The notes beneath the pieces are model-generated. The model did not search any database, was not told the origin of the DNA, and was given only the letters and a program-made list of their open reading frames with translations. A stretch of 40,952 nt of DNA, from assembly GCA_003219695.1 (NCBI GenBank), contig QHQA01000017.1, forward strand, positions 1 to 40,952. The letters are read 5' to 3'. The DNA is from Verrucomicrobiota bacterium. GTDB lineage: Bacteria > Verrucomicrobiota > Verrucomicrobiia > Chthoniobacterales > UBA10450. Positions 23,357 to 32,880 of the stretch are shown here, piece after piece. The translations under genes and the position numbers were made by a program. Position 1 is the stretch's first letter. The number at the start of each line of letters is the position of its first letter.

Positions 23357-23848
23357 ATGCCTGAATCGAGGCCTCTGGTAGCCATCATCATGGGCAGCAA
23401 ATCCGATTGGGAAACCATGCGGCACGCCGTAGAGACGCTGGACGAACTTGGTGTGCCGAATGAAGCGCGCGTCCTCTCCGCCCATCGCGCGCCCGATGCG
23501 ACCGCCGAGTTTGCGCGCGAAGCAGCCGATCGCGGGCTGCGAGTTATCATCGCCGGCGCGGGTGGGGCGGCGCATTTGGCTGGAGTCATTGCTGCTCACA
23601 CGCGGCTGCCCGTTCTCGGTGTTCCGATTCAATCGAAACTCCACGGACTCGACTCGCTTTTATCCACGGCCCAAATGCCGGGCGGGATTCCCGTTGGCAC
23701 ATTGGCGATCGGCGAAGCGGGCGCGAAAAATGCCGCGCTTCTCGCCACCGCGATCCTTGCCCTTTCGGATGAAAAGATCCGCAAAAATCTGGAAGCCTTC
23801 CGCAAGAGACAATCCGAAGCGGTGCTGGCCGTGAAGTTGCCAAAGTGA
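23357..23848 (+). CDS. purE: N5-carboxyaminoimidazole ribonucleotide mutase
   Basis: 163 residues from [20 protein letters not shown]; an in-frame upstream start at 23306 is unlikely. The GSKSDWETM phosphate loop is at 13-21, SAHRAP at 41-46 carries the catalytic His, and the [16 protein letters not shown] and LGVPIQSK blocks are typical of class I PurE. It shifts the carboxyl group of N5-CAIR to give CAIR in purine synthesis, normally with PurK, which is not in the window. The stop overlaps the GTG start of the next gene by 4 bp (GTGA), so translation of purE and the tRNA-modification gene is coupled. Confidence 0.95.
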   Translation: MPESRPLVAIIMGSKSDWETMRHAVETLDELGVPNEARVLSAHRAPDATAEFAREAADRGLRVIIAGAGGAAHLAGVIAAHTRLPVLGVPIQSKLHGLDSLLSTAQMPGGIPVGTLAIGEAGAKNAALLATAILALSDEKIRKNLEAFRKRQSEAVLAVKLPK

Positions 23849-24879
23849 AAACGGTAATTTCAACCGACCGCGGTGCGGCGGTTGAACTGCTGCGTAAGGG
23901 TGAGGTCGTCGCGTTGCCCACGGAAACTGTCTATGGGCTCGCTGCCGACGCGCTCAACGCGATCGCGGTCGCAAAAATCTTTGAAGCCAAAGAGCGTCCG
24001 CGCTTTGACCCACTGATCATCCATCTTCCGCATCGCGATTGGCTGGAAAAAGTTGTCGATCTACCGCTGCGCGATCGACAACTGATCTTAAAGCTAGCTG
24101 AGAAGTCTTGGCCTGGCCCGTTCACGATGGTTTTGCCGAAACGCAAGATCGTACCCGACATCGTGACGGCAGGCCTAGACACAGTCGCGGTTCGAATCAG
24201 CGCTCATCCGGTGTTCGCGAAAATCGTCTGTGAATTGGATCAATCGCTTGCCGCGCCAAGCGCAAACCGGTTCGGCCACGTAAGTCCAACTACAGCGCAG
24301 CATGTTCTCGACGAACTCGATGGACGAATTCCGCTGATCATCGATGCGGGACCAACGCAGCACGGGATTGAATCGACAATTGTCGTGGTGCGCGACGGCA
24401 AGATCGAAATCTTGCGTCGGGGGCCAGTCACAGCAGAGCAATTGTCCGAATTTGCCGAGATCGATGTCGCCGCGATGAGGCCAAAAATCTCTGCGCCGGG
24501 ACAATTGCCATCGCATTACGCGCCGAAGACGCCGCTACGGTTGATTGATCACGCCGAATCGTTTTCGCCAGAGAAAAGCCAGCGGGTAGGCTTGCTGGCG
24601 TGGCATTCTCTGTCAAGGCAACGCGCTCTTCGAAACGTCCGGCGACGGACCGGAGACCACCGCTCCTTGAAGTTTACCGCTGTTCGCCAACTCAGCGAAA
24701 AAAAGGACCTTCGCGAAGCAGCCGCCAATCTTTTTCGCTTTCTGCGTGAGCTAGATCGATCTGATGTCGATCTTATCGTTGCGGAACGAGTTCCCTCTCA
24801 CGGACTCGGCGCGGCGATCCTTGATCGGCTCGAGCGTGCGTCGCACGGGAAGTCTGTCGCCCCAGACACGCTTGAATGA
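23845..24879 (+). CDS. L-threonylcarbamoyladenylate synthase (Sua5 type)
   Basis: 344 residues: an N-terminal YrdC domain ([13 protein letters not shown] at 24-36, KERPRFDPL near 49-57, [13 protein letters not shown] around 136-148) and a C-terminal Sua5 domain after a linker ([13 protein letters not shown] around 217). It makes threonylcarbamoyl-AMP from Thr, bicarbonate and ATP for the t6A37 modification of ANN-decoding tRNAs. GTG start at 23845, overlapping purE by 4 bp. The 3' end overlaps the convergent pyrG gene by 107 bp. The two-domain Sua5 form is longer than TsaC of E. coli. Confidence 0.93.
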   Translation: MKTVISTDRGAAVELLRKGEVVALPTETVYGLAADALNAIAVAKIFEAKERPRFDPLIIHLPHRDWLEKVVDLPLRDRQLILKLAEKSWPGPFTMVLPKRKIVPDIVTAGLDTVAVRISAHPVFAKIVCELDQSLAAPSANRFGHVSPTTAQHVLDELDGRIPLIIDAGPTQHGIESTIVVVRDGKIEILRRGPVTAEQLSEFAEIDVAAMRPKISAPGQLPSHYAPKTPLRLIDHAESFSPEKSQRVGLLAWHSLSRQRALRNVRRRTGDHRSLKFTAVRQLSEKKDLREAAANLFRFLRELDRSDVDLIVAERVPSHGLGAAILDRLERASHGKSVAPDTLE

Positions 24880-26446
24880 ATCCTTTGAAGAGCGGGTGCG
24901 GCTTGTTCGGTTTGCTTTGGAATTCGGGGTGGTACTGGCAGCCCACAAAATAGGGATGATCCCGTAGCTCGATCAGTTCGGCGAGCGTGCCATCCGGCGA
25001 TGTTCCGGAGATCAGGAAACCTTCGGCATTCATTCGGTCGCGATATTTCATGTTGAACTCGTAGCGATGCCGGTGACGCTCCGTCACCTCGATGCCGCCG
25101 TAGAGTTTTTCCGCGAGCGTGCCTTTAGCGATTTTGGTTGGCCATGTGCCGAGCCGCATGCTTCCGCCTTTGTTGCGGACGCCACGCTGCTCTTCCAACA
25201 ACGAAATCACCGGCTCGGCAACGTTCTTGTCGAACTCAGTGCTGTTTGCGTCTTTGATTCCGCAGACGTGCCTTGCGAATTCAATCGTCGCCACCTGCAT
25301 GCCGAGACAAAGGCCGAGAAATGGAATTTTGTGCTCGCGCGCGTAACGCGCCGCGTTGATTTTTCCTTCCACGCCGCGCGCGCCAAACCCGCCGGGAATC
25401 AGGACACCCGCCACATCTTGCAACTCGCCAGCGACGCCGCGCTCAAGTGATTCTGTATCGATGAGTTTCAGATCGATGCCGCAGTCTTCGCCCGCAGCGG
25501 CGTGCGTGAGCGATTCATAGATGCTTTTATAGGCGTCATGCACGTCCATATATTTGCCAACCACGGCGATCTTGATGCGTTTGCTTGGGCTGACGACGCG
25601 CTCGACAAATTTTCGCCAGTCTGCCAGATCGGGCGCAGGCGTTTCCAGATGCAAAAGATCGCACACCAGTTGGTCGAGTCCCTCGGCGTGCAATGTCAAA
25701 GGCACTTCGTAAATCGTGTGCTCGACGTCGCGCTCCTCGATCACGGCCTTTTCGGAAACGCTGCAAAACATCGACAACTTCCGGCGCACATCGCGGTCGA
25801 GCGGTTTTTCGGTGCGACAGATCAACACTTGCGGCTGCAAACCGATCTCGCGCAGCTTTGCCACGCTTTGCTGTGTCGGCTTTGTCTTTAGTTCATGCGC
25901 GGCCTTGATGTAGGGAACAAGCGTCACGTGCATGTTGAGGACGTTTTGCGGCCCGACTTCGAGAATGAATTGCCGGATGGCCTCCAGAAATGGCAGACCT
26001 TCAATGTCTCCGGTTGTGCCGCCGATCTCTGTGATCACGACGTCGTATTTGCTCTCGTCTGAAAGTTCGCGGATGCGGTCTTTGATCACATCGGTGACGT
26101 GCGGGATCACTTGCACGGTTTTGCCCAAATAATCGCCGCGCCGCTCCTTTAAAATCACAGTCTCGTAAACCTGGCCGCTGGTGAGATTGTTGTGTCGAGT
26201 AAGAACGCAGTTCGTGAATCGCTCGTAGTGCCCAAGATCCAGATCGGTCTCCGCGCCGTCGTTGAGCACATAAACTTCCCCGTGCTGGAACGGGTTCATC
26301 GTTCCCGGATCAACGTTGAGGTAAGGATCAAATTTTTGGAGAACCACGCGCAGCCGACGCGCTTCGAGCAATGTGCCCAGCGAGGCCGCAGTCAGGCCTT
26401 TGCCTAACGAACTGACTACGCCGCCCGTGACGAAAATGTATTTCAT
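24773..26446 (-). CDS. pyrG: CTP synthase
   Basis: 557 residues. The N-terminal synthetase domain starts [20 protein letters not shown], with [20 protein letters not shown] and [14 protein letters not shown]. The C-terminal class I glutaminase domain has the nucleophile Cys in FLGLCLGMQ and the His-x-Glu pair in [10 protein letters not shown]. It aminates UTP to CTP using Gln and ATP, feeding CMP-KDO synthesis by the co-transcribed kdsB. Start overlaps the kdsB stop by 4 bp (ATGA). About 30 residues beyond the usual C-terminal [10 protein letters not shown] are Arg/Ser-rich and lie antisense to the end of the Sua5 gene. Confidence 0.96.
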   Translation of the reverse strand: MKYIFVTGGVVSSLGKGLTAASLGTLLEARRLRVVLQKFDPYLNVDPGTMNPFQHGEVYVLNDGAETDLDLGHYERFTNCVLTRHNNLTSGQVYETVILKERRGDYLGKTVQVIPHVTDVIKDRIRELSDESKYDVVITEIGGTTGDIEGLPFLEAIRQFILEVGPQNVLNMHVTLVPYIKAAHELKTKPTQQSVAKLREIGLQPQVLICRTEKPLDRDVRRKLSMFCSVSEKAVIEERDVEHTIYEVPLTLHAEGLDQLVCDLLHLETPAPDLADWRKFVERVVSPSKRIKIAVVGKYMDVHDAYKSIYESLTHAAAGEDCGIDLKLIDTESLERGVAGELQDVAGVLIPGGFGARGVEGKINAARYAREHKIPFLGLCLGMQVATIEFARHVCGIKDANSTEFDKNVAEPVISLLEEQRGVRNKGGSMRLGTWPTKIAKGTLAEKLYGGIEVTERHRHRYEFNMKYRDRMNAEGFLISGTSPDGTLAELIELRDHPYFVGCQYHPEFQSKPNKPHPLFKGFIQACLGRQTSRATHARADQGSPRRVRERELVPQR

Positions 26447-27198
26447 CGGGACCGAGTCCTCCCTATTGGGCGAGCGAGCTTTCGCTCCAGCGATTCTGCG
26501 TCAGCCGGCGTATCCACGCCAGGGGAACCATGTTTGGTAACGAGCACATGAACATTTACGCCATTTTCCAATGCGCGCAATTGTTCCAACGACTCTGTGC
26601 GCTCCAGCGGACCAGGCTTCCATTTAACGAACCGCAAGAGCGCGTCGCGCCGGAAGCCGTAAATGCCTTGATGGCGAAGAAACAAGGAGCGATCGCTTCT
26701 TGAAAACGGGATCGGCGCTCGAGAGAAATACAGAGCGTTACCATTAAGATCGACGACGACTTTCACCTGATGCGGCGAAAGCGCGTCCGCCGGATTTTCA
26801 AACGGGTGCGCGGCAGTGATGATGTCGATGTTGCGATCCGAGCGGAGTTTTTTCACGAACTGATCGATTAAAAGCGGATCGACCAAGGGCTCATCACCCT
26901 GGATGTTAATGACGAACGCAACCCCTTTTGTATTGCGCGTCACTTCGGCCACCCGATCAGTCCCGCTTTGATGTCTTGGCGATGTTAAAGCGACCTCGGC
27001 ACCCCAATCAAAAGCGGCTTTTGCGATCCGCATATCGTCAGTTGCGATGATAAGCGCATCCAAGTTTTTTGCGCGTTGGCAGCGTTCCCACACATGGCGC
27101 AGAAGTTGCTTTCCTGCAATGAGATGCAATGGTTTTCCAGGAAAACGCGTAGAACTCCAGCGAACTGGAATTATGGCTACGGCTCTATTCATCGGCAT
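26443..27198 (-). CDS. kdsB: 3-deoxy-manno-octulosonate cytidylyltransferase (CMP-KDO synthetase)
   Basis: 251 residues. The nucleotide-binding start [16 protein letters not shown] (9-24), [26 protein letters not shown], then [26 protein letters not shown] and the terminal GVDTPADAE block are all typical KdsB. It activates KDO with CTP for lipid A-core assembly, so the cell makes LPS. It lies between gmhB and pyrG; the order kinase, phosphatase, KdsB, CTP synthase groups inner-core precursor supply in one transcript. ATG 27192 is a possible alternative start. Confidence 0.95.
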   Translation of the reverse strand: MPMNRAVAIIPVRWSSTRFPGKPLHLIAGKQLLRHVWERCQRAKNLDALIIATDDMRIAKAAFDWGAEVALTSPRHQSGTDRVAEVTRNTKGVAFVINIQGDEPLVDPLLIDQFVKKLRSDRNIDIITAAHPFENPADALSPHQVKVVVDLNGNALYFSRAPIPFSRSDRSLFLRHQGIYGFRRDALLRFVKWKPGPLERTESLEQLRALENGVNVHVLVTKHGSPGVDTPADAESLERKLARPIGRTRSR

Positions 27199-27236
27199 GG
27201 CTGAAGCGTTGAAGCGAGTTTCGCGTTAGCAAGCTG

Positions 27237-27773
27237 TTATGATTCCGCTCCTAAAATAATTTCTGACGCTGCAGGCACATCTTCGGTGATCCAGTCTGCC
27301 GTGCTCCCAGTCATCTCGCGTTCAGGTCCAGTTTTAACACGGATGGTGCGCACGCCAGCATTGCGACCGCATTCGACGTCGATCTCCTTGTCGCCAATTA
27401 GAAAGGACCGGGTGAGATCGATTTGGTGTTGTCTCGTTGCCTCCACGATCATTCCAGGCGCAGGCTTGCGGCAACTGGAGTGCTGGCCCGGAACGTCGGG
27501 GCAAAAATACGTCGCATCGATTAAACCAGCGCCCAACTGTCGCAAGACTTCTGCTTCAACCGCGCGATATTGCTCCATTGTGATCAGCCCGCGACCGATG
27601 CCACTCTGATTTGTGATGATAACGAGTTTGAATCCCTTTGATTTCAAACGGCGCAGCGCGTTCGGCACGCCGGGAAAAATTTTCACGTCTTTCGGGTCGG
27701 AACAATAAGGGCAGTCTTCCATGATAGTGCCGTCGCGATCGACAAAGACGGCAGGCGAGAGCGCATCAGTCAT
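27237..27773 (-). CDS. gmhB: D-glycero-D-manno-heptose 1,7-bisphosphate 7-phosphatase
   Basis: 178 residues of the HAD superfamily, subfamily IIIA. DRDGT holds the nucleophile and acid Asp 12 and 14, TNQSGIGRG is at 54-62, a Zn-loop contains Cys 91, His 98 and Cys 101, Lys 103 follows, and FLIGDKEIDVECG is the C-terminal Asp motif. It removes the 7-phosphate from heptose bisphosphate in the ADP-heptose pathway. The Zn-loop appears shorter than in E. coli GmhB (one Cys-x-Cys pair reduced to a single Cys). It overlaps the upstream heptose kinase gene by 8 bp and leads into kdsB 38 bp later. Confidence 0.93.
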   Translation of the reverse strand: MTDALSPAVFVDRDGTIMEDCPYCSDPKDVKIFPGVPNALRRLKSKGFKLVIITNQSGIGRGLITMEQYRAVEAEVLRQLGAGLIDATYFCPDVPGQHSSCRKPAPGMIVEATRQHQIDLTRSFLIGDKEIDVECGRNAGVRTIRVKTGPEREMTGSTADWITEDVPAASEIILGAES

Positions 27774-28779
27774 GTTTGCTGTCTTTTCGGAAACTGGCCA
27801 CCAGTTCGTCTCGCGTCACGGTTGCGGTTCCAAGTTTGCTGACCACAACGGCGCTTCCGTAGTTGGCGATTTCTGCAGCTTCAATGGGAGTCGCTTCGCA
27901 GACGAGTCCGAGGGTAAACAGCGCTATGGCAGTGTCGCCAGCGCCGGAGACATCGAAAACCTGCCGTGCCTTGGTTGGGATGTAATGCGGCGATTCGTCC
28001 TGCTGAAAAAGCATCATTCCATGTTCGCCGAGCGTCACGAGGACATATTTCGTCTCCCATTTCTTGAGGAGCGCTTCGCCGGCGCGTCTCAGATCGGCGT
28101 CTTCTTCAGGAGCTTCATCTGGTTCGCGCCAGGGGACGCCTGAGGCGAGGAAGGCTTCAGCGCGATTTGGCTTGACCACGGTGATACCGCGCCAATCAAC
28201 CGAATGCCGCGGGTTAGGGTCTGCGGCTGTGATTTTACCGGCTGCGCGCGCCTCGTGCGCAATCCGTGAAACCAGCTCAGTCGTCAAGAAACCCTTGCCA
28301 TAATCTTCGAAGATAATTGCATCCGTTTCGCGGATACTGTTTCGGACAGCGGCGGCTACCTTTGCAATTTGCGCTGTCGATGGGCTGGCAATTTTCTCGC
28401 GATCGACACGAACCACTTGCTGATGGAGTGCGATGATGCGGGTTTTGACAATCGTGTTCCAGGTTTGATCCTCGACGGCGTTCGAGGTGTCGATGCTTTG
28501 CGCAGCTAATAATTCGCGAAGTTGGCGGCCGCTGCGATCTTTGCCGAGCATTCCGATAACAGCGACGCCCTCGATGAACTCGCGCAGGTTGCGGGCAACG
28601 TTGGCTGCGCCTCCTGGGTAAAACGATTCTCCTGTTACTTCGACAACCGGAACCGGCGCCTCCGGCGAGATACGGCCGACCTTGCCCCAGACAAATTCAT
28701 CCAGCATCAAATCGCCGATCACCGTGATCCGCTTGGAAGGCGCGCGGTCAAGGATGTGCTCCAGCCGGGTTAGATCCAT
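27766..28779 (-). CDS. hldE: D-glycero-beta-D-manno-heptose-7-phosphate kinase (HldE N-terminal type)
   Basis: 337 residues, PfkB family only: IGDLMLDEFVWGKVGRISPE near residues 21-40, PGGAANVARN at 55-64, EDYGKGFL, KPNRAEAF, and the C-terminal PfkB signature DVSGAGDTAIALFTLGLV with the catalytic Asp. It phosphorylates heptose 7-phosphate at C1, the step before GmhB. The cytidylyltransferase-like domain of bifunctional HldE (about 150 further residues) is absent, so ADP-heptose synthesis needs a separate HldC/nucleotidyltransferase that is not in the window. It is the first gene of the four-gene LPS-precursor operon. Confidence 0.9.
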   Translation of the reverse strand: MDLTRLEHILDRAPSKRITVIGDLMLDEFVWGKVGRISPEAPVPVVEVTGESFYPGGAANVARNLREFIEGVAVIGMLGKDRSGRQLRELLAAQSIDTSNAVEDQTWNTIVKTRIIALHQQVVRVDREKIASPSTAQIAKVAAAVRNSIRETDAIIFEDYGKGFLTTELVSRIAHEARAAGKITAADPNPRHSVDWRGITVVKPNRAEAFLASGVPWREPDEAPEEDADLRRAGEALLKKWETKYVLVTLGEHGMMLFQQDESPHYIPTKARQVFDVSGAGDTAIALFTLGLVCEATPIEAAEIANYGSAVVVSKLGTATVTRDELVASFRKDSKHD

Positions 28780-28898
28780 GGAAGTTTGACGTTTGAAGTT
28801 TGAAATCTGAAATCTCTTTGTGTACCGCAGCCGTTCCGGTTAAAGTTCGCTCCATTAAATCCTGAATACGAACCCGAAATCAACAGTCGAAACCGCCA

Positions 28899-29699
28899 AT
28901 GATTCCGTTTACGAAACATTTGAAGTTAAGCGTAGGCATTCTCTGTGGCCTTGCCCTGTGCGCAAATGGCGCCCAAGCCCCGCAGCGGATCAATATTAAG
29001 CAATTATCCACAACTGTGGAAGACGTTGTGGTGCCGTTGCCGAACGAAATTTTCGGGGCGCTGAACAAACTGGGCGCGGTGAACTGGAAAGAGCACGTTC
29101 GCAGCGATAAGGGATCGAATTTTACCGAGCGCCCGCGCATCGCCCTCTTGCTGGGGACAGTGATCGCCGACGGTTTTATCGCGGTGCAGGCGGAAGACGC
29201 AGAGGCGGTAAAAGAGATTGGCCAGCGTGTCCTGGCGCTGGCGAAGGGAATCGGCGTGGGCAACTCGATCACCCCACACGCGAAGGCGATCATTGAGTCG
29301 GCGGACAAGCGTAATTGGGAACACGTACGCCAGGAATTGGATCGCACCCAAAACAGCGTGCAACAGGCAATGAATGAGGTGCATGATGAAAAATTATCGC
29401 AGCTTGTCAGCCTGGGCGGATGGCTGCGCGGCACGGAAGTATTGACCTCGCTTGTGAAGGAACATTTTTCAGCGGACGGCGCCGAGTTGTTGCACCAACC
29501 CGATTTGCTTTCCTATTTTCAAACGCGCCTCCAGGCAATGCCCGAGTTTAATCTGCCAATCATCCACGAGATTCAAGATGCTCTGGTCGAAGTGAAACCT
29601 TTAATTGACGTCGGCGATCGCCACATTCCTCCCGACTCAGTGAAGAAGGTCAACGATATCACGACGCGGCTCGACCATGGCATCGTGACGAGAGACTAA
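28899..29699 (+). CDS. Secreted protein of unknown function
   Basis: 266 residues with a signal peptide (about 1-25, LSVGILCGLALCANGAQA). The mature part is soluble and mostly helical (VKEIGQRVLALAKGIGVGNS, WEHVRQELDRTQNSVQQAMN, EKLSQLVSLGGWLRGTEVLT). The segments EDVVVPLPNEIFGALNKLG and ALLLGTVIADGFIAVQAEDA look conserved. I do not recognise a named family. It is followed 8 bp later by another small secreted protein on the same strand, so the two probably form an operon. It is divergent from the LPS operon. Role presumably periplasmic, otherwise unknown. Confidence 0.75.
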   Translation: MIPFTKHLKLSVGILCGLALCANGAQAPQRINIKQLSTTVEDVVVPLPNEIFGALNKLGAVNWKEHVRSDKGSNFTERPRIALLLGTVIADGFIAVQAEDAEAVKEIGQRVLALAKGIGVGNSITPHAKAIIESADKRNWEHVRQELDRTQNSVQQAMNEVHDEKLSQLVSLGGWLRGTEVLTSLVKEHFSADGAELLHQPDLLSYFQTRLQAMPEFNLPIIHEIQDALVEVKPLIDVGDRHIPPDSVKKVNDITTRLDHGIVTRD

Positions 29700-29707
29700 G
29701 AATTTCG

Positions 29708-30157
29708 ATGAAGCGGTTAGCGCAAGTGATGTTTTGGGCGAGCTCTCTGTTGCTTGTCTTCGTGGTGCTGCGGCCTGCGGTTTTAGCTTCCGTGGATGAC
29801 GCTCAGTCGTTTGCGCTTCAGGCCGCTGAGCCGTATGTGAAACAAGGATTTCAGGTGCGCGAGGATTACTGGGGAGGCGATCTCGGTTCTGGAGAAAAAA
29901 AAGCAGTGCGGCAGCAATTGTTCAAAGGGAACGAGTATTGGTTCTGGTTGGGAACGGAAGCGGATCGGGCAAAGGTTTCCGTGCACGTTTATGATTCAGA
30001 CGGCAAGCTTGCGGAAGAACCGGACGGATGGGAGAAAGGCCACTTCGCGGCTGCGCACGTTGTTCCAAAAGCTACTGGCAGCTACTTTATTATAGTGAGC
30101 GTTGAAAAATCGCCGGAGGAACGCACACATTGGGCGCTGGTGTATGGTTTCCGGTAA
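29708..30157 (+). CDS. Small secreted protein, unknown function
   Basis: 149 residues; signal peptide about 1-27 (MFWASSLLLVFVVLRPAVLA). The mature part has a beta-rich segment (NEYWFWLGTEADRAKVSVHV, YDSDGKL, AHVVPKATGSYFIIVSVEKS, THWALVYGFR). Its D-x-D turn and Gly-x-Tyr-x-hydrophobic strand recall pre-peptidase C-terminal (PPC) or similar jelly-roll domains, but the match is only by pattern. It directly follows the other secreted gene (8 bp gap) and precedes phoH by 63 bp. Probably periplasmic. Confidence 0.7.
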   Translation: MKRLAQVMFWASSLLLVFVVLRPAVLASVDDAQSFALQAAEPYVKQGFQVREDYWGGDLGSGEKKAVRQQLFKGNEYWFWLGTEADRAKVSVHVYDSDGKLAEEPDGWEKGHFAAAHVVPKATGSYFIIVSVEKSPEERTHWALVYGFR

Positions 30158-30220
30158 GTTAGATTTCGTGGCATCGGCATCGTGCCGATGGAGCGTTGGC
30201 TGGAAGCCAATACCACGATT

Positions 30221-31195
30221 ATGACTGAGACGCGGACTTTGCAGTTTGACAGCCCACGCGCGTTGCAATCGCTCTACGCCAATGACATTAAACTTTTAAA
30301 GAACCTCGAGGACTCCCTTGGCGTGAAGGTGACCACGCGCGAAGGCTGGGTGAAACTGGAGGGCGATCCGATCGGTGTCGATAAAGCGCAGCACGTGTTC
30401 GAACAACTTGAAAAAGCGCGCCAGCAAGGCGTCGATATTCAAAGACACGAATTTAATTACGCCCTCAAGGCCGTGACCGAAGAGCGCGATGAAAATCTCA
30501 GCGACGTTGTTTCGACGAAAATCACAACGTCCCTGCGCAAGCCGCCGATTGTGGCACGAAGCGCAAACCAGCGTGCCTACGTTGAGGCAATTCAAAAGCA
30601 CGACGTGGTCTTTGGAATTGGCCCGGCCGGTACGGGCAAAACTTATCTTGGAGTCGGGATGGCGGTGGCAGCGCTGAAGAAGGAGCAAGTGGCGCGCATT
30701 ATCTTGACCCGACCAGCGGTCGAAGCCGGCGAAGCGCTGGGTTTTCTCCCGGGCGACCTCGAACAAAAGATTACTCCGTATCTGCGTCCGCTTTATGACG
30801 CTCTGCGTGAGATGTTGGAATCGGAGGAAATGGAGCGGGCGATTGCCCGGCAGACAATTGAAGTAGCGCCGCTGGCATATATGCGCGGACGGACTTTGAA
30901 TAATGCCTTTGTCATCCTCGATGAAGCCCAAAACACGACTACCGAGCAAATGTTCATGTTGCTCACGCGAATCGGTTTGAATTCTAAATGCGTGGTGACT
31001 GGCGACGTCACACAAATCGATTTGCCGGCAAACAAACGCTCCGGCGTGGTCGAAGCGTTGCAGGCATTGAAAAATGTGCCCGGAATCGCCACTGTATATT
31101 TCACCGAGCGCGACGTGGTGCGACACGAATTGGTACGCGCCATAATTGGCGCCTACCAGCAGCATCGCTCGCCCGCGCCGGCATCACGCAAATAA
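30221..31195 (+). CDS. PhoH family ATPase (YbeZ type)
   Basis: 324 residues from MTETRTLQFDSPRALQSLYA; an in-frame GTG at 30182 is less likely. An N-terminal KH-like region (10-75) is followed by the PhoH P-loop domain. Walker A is GPAGTGKT at 134-141, then LTRPAVEAGEALGFLPGDL, QKITPYLRPLYDAL, Walker B FVILDEAQN, and TGDVTQIDLP. The family is associated with ribosome maturation together with YbeY endonuclease, and may be an RNA helicase-like ATPase. It precedes the HD-domain phosphodiesterase by 8 bp, the usual phoH-pgpH order; the next gene would normally be ybeY but the strand switches here. Confidence 0.9.
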   Translation: MTETRTLQFDSPRALQSLYANDIKLLKNLEDSLGVKVTTREGWVKLEGDPIGVDKAQHVFEQLEKARQQGVDIQRHEFNYALKAVTEERDENLSDVVSTKITTSLRKPPIVARSANQRAYVEAIQKHDVVFGIGPAGTGKTYLGVGMAVAALKKEQVARIILTRPAVEAGEALGFLPGDLEQKITPYLRPLYDALREMLESEEMERAIARQTIEVAPLAYMRGRTLNNAFVILDEAQNTTTEQMFMLLTRIGLNSKCVVTGDVTQIDLPANKRSGVVEALQALKNVPGIATVYFTERDVVRHELVRAIIGAYQQHRSPAPASRK

Positions 31196-31203
31196 GGAGG
31201 GAA

Positions 31204-32844
31204 ATGTTCGATTTTCTGAAACGCGCGCGTCTCATCAAGCGCGGGCTCGCATCGCGCAAGACCAGGCGCCGCCGGTTGCGAAGCGAACTTCTGCGCAATC
31301 TCGAGTACGCGCCCTATGCAAAGTTTTTGATCTTTGCGGTGTTCGTCGGCGGCCTTGCTTTTCTTGTTTTCAGCGGCCAACAACCCGAACCGACGAAGAA
31401 TTTTGTGATCGCGCTGCTTGTTTTGGCGACAGCCATTACACAGCTCTGGATCAATCAACCTAAAAGCTTCGCGCAAAGCTCGCGGATTCTTCTCATCTTT
31501 GGCGTGATCTTGCTCCAGCTCGCGGTGACAAAACTGTTGCTCGTGGTTTGCAACAGCGGCACTTATAGCTTTTTGAAGCCTGAAATGGGCGGACTGATCA
31601 CGCCTTACGCCTTCGCGCCGCTGGTGTTGAGTGTTTTGCTGGGGCGGCATCACGGTCTTTACGCGGCGTTCTTTGTGAGTCTTTGGAGCAGCATTTTGTT
31701 TGGACCAATTGATGCGCCGCTGCTCGTAACCAGTCTGATTAGCGGATTCACCGCGGTCTCTCTTACGTTGCAGGTGCGACGGCGCAGCAAACTGATCCGC
31801 GCCGGCTTCTACGTCGGGCTCGCCATCTGGTTGTTGTCGCTGACGTTTGGTCTGATCGGGCCGATCAATTGGTTTTACCCAACGGCCAATGACTGGGGCA
31901 TGATCGGATTGCAAAGCGCGCTGGCCATCGGCAATGGGATCGTCACGGCCACAATCGTCGGCGGCGCGCTGCCGATGCTGGAGAATCTTTTTGGAATCAC
32001 AACGGACATCTCATGGCTGGAAGCGTCCGACCTAAATCATCCGTTGCTGCGCCGCATGACCATCGAAGCGCCGGGCACCTATCATCATAGCCTCGTCGTG
32101 GCCAATCTCGCTGAAGCCGCCGCGGAAGCGATCGGCGCGAACGCGACGCTCTGCCGTGTCTGCTCTTATTTCCATGACGTCGGTAAGTTGGTAAAACCGG
32201 AATACTTCACCGAGAACATGAGCTTCGAACGCAATCCGCACGATGATCTCGCCCCGACGATGAGCGCGTTGATCATTATCGCGCACGTCAAGGAAGGCGT
32301 GGACCTCGCGCTCAAGCATTGGCTAAACCAGCGCATCATCGATATTATCCAGGAACATCACGGCACATCGCTCGTCCGTTATTTTTATCAACGCGCTCTT
32401 CAGCAACATGAGGACGCTCGCGCTGGCGGCAAAATCATGAAGCTGCGCGAGGACGATATCCCAGAGGTGAAGGAAGAAAGTTTTCGTTACAGCGGACCAA
32501 AACCGCAGACGAAGGAGAGCGCGATCGTCAGTTTGGCGGACACAGTCGAAAGCGCCTCGCGCAGTCTGGAGAAGCCGACGCCGCAAAAGATCGAAACGCT
32601 CGTGAACGAACTGATCGAAGAACGCATCAGCGACCATCAGTTGGACGAATGCGATCTGACGCTCGGCGAACTGAAAGTAATCGCCGAGCGGTTCCGGTTC
32701 ACGCTGTTGATGATGTTGCACAGGCGGATCGCTTATCCAAAGCCAGGGCAGAAGCCGACGGCGCTGCGCGAGGAAACTTTACGTCCAGATGTCATGGCCG
32801 CCACGCGAAAGCCCGAAACCGCTCCGCCGGTCTCGGCTGCGTAA
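31204..32844 (+). CDS. PgpH-like 7TM HD-domain phosphodiesterase, short form
   Basis: 546 residues from MFDFLKRARLIKRGLASRKT (ATG 31204, with GGAGG 5 bp before); in-frame starts back to 30988 overlap phoH and are rejected. About seven membrane helices occupy residues 38-260. The HD domain follows: APGTYHHSLVVANLAEAA with His 294/295, then SYFHDVGKLVKPEYF with the HD pair 324-325, IIAHVKEG and IIQEHHGTSL. PgpH-type enzymes hydrolyse c-di-AMP. The large extracytoplasmic 7TMR-HDED domain of Listeria PgpH is missing here, so any external sensing must differ. It is coupled to phoH. Substrate is inferred from the family. Confidence 0.87.
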   Translation: MFDFLKRARLIKRGLASRKTRRRRLRSELLRNLEYAPYAKFLIFAVFVGGLAFLVFSGQQPEPTKNFVIALLVLATAITQLWINQPKSFAQSSRILLIFGVILLQLAVTKLLLVVCNSGTYSFLKPEMGGLITPYAFAPLVLSVLLGRHHGLYAAFFVSLWSSILFGPIDAPLLVTSLISGFTAVSLTLQVRRRSKLIRAGFYVGLAIWLLSLTFGLIGPINWFYPTANDWGMIGLQSALAIGNGIVTATIVGGALPMLENLFGITTDISWLEASDLNHPLLRRMTIEAPGTYHHSLVVANLAEAAAEAIGANATLCRVCSYFHDVGKLVKPEYFTENMSFERNPHDDLAPTMSALIIIAHVKEGVDLALKHWLNQRIIDIIQEHHGTSLVRYFYQRALQQHEDARAGGKIMKLREDDIPEVKEESFRYSGPKPQTKESAIVSLADTVESASRSLEKPTPQKIETLVNELIEERISDHQLDECDLTLGELKVIAERFRFTLLMMLHRRIAYPKPGQKPTALREETLRPDVMAATRKPETAPPVSAA

Positions 32845-32880
32845 TTGCTACGACGCGACCGCCCGGTGCGGCGGGCAATC

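Noticed and set aside
30988-31203. N-terminal extension of the PgpH-like gene
   Set aside because: It lies inside phoH; GGAGG directly before ATG 31204 marks the real start.
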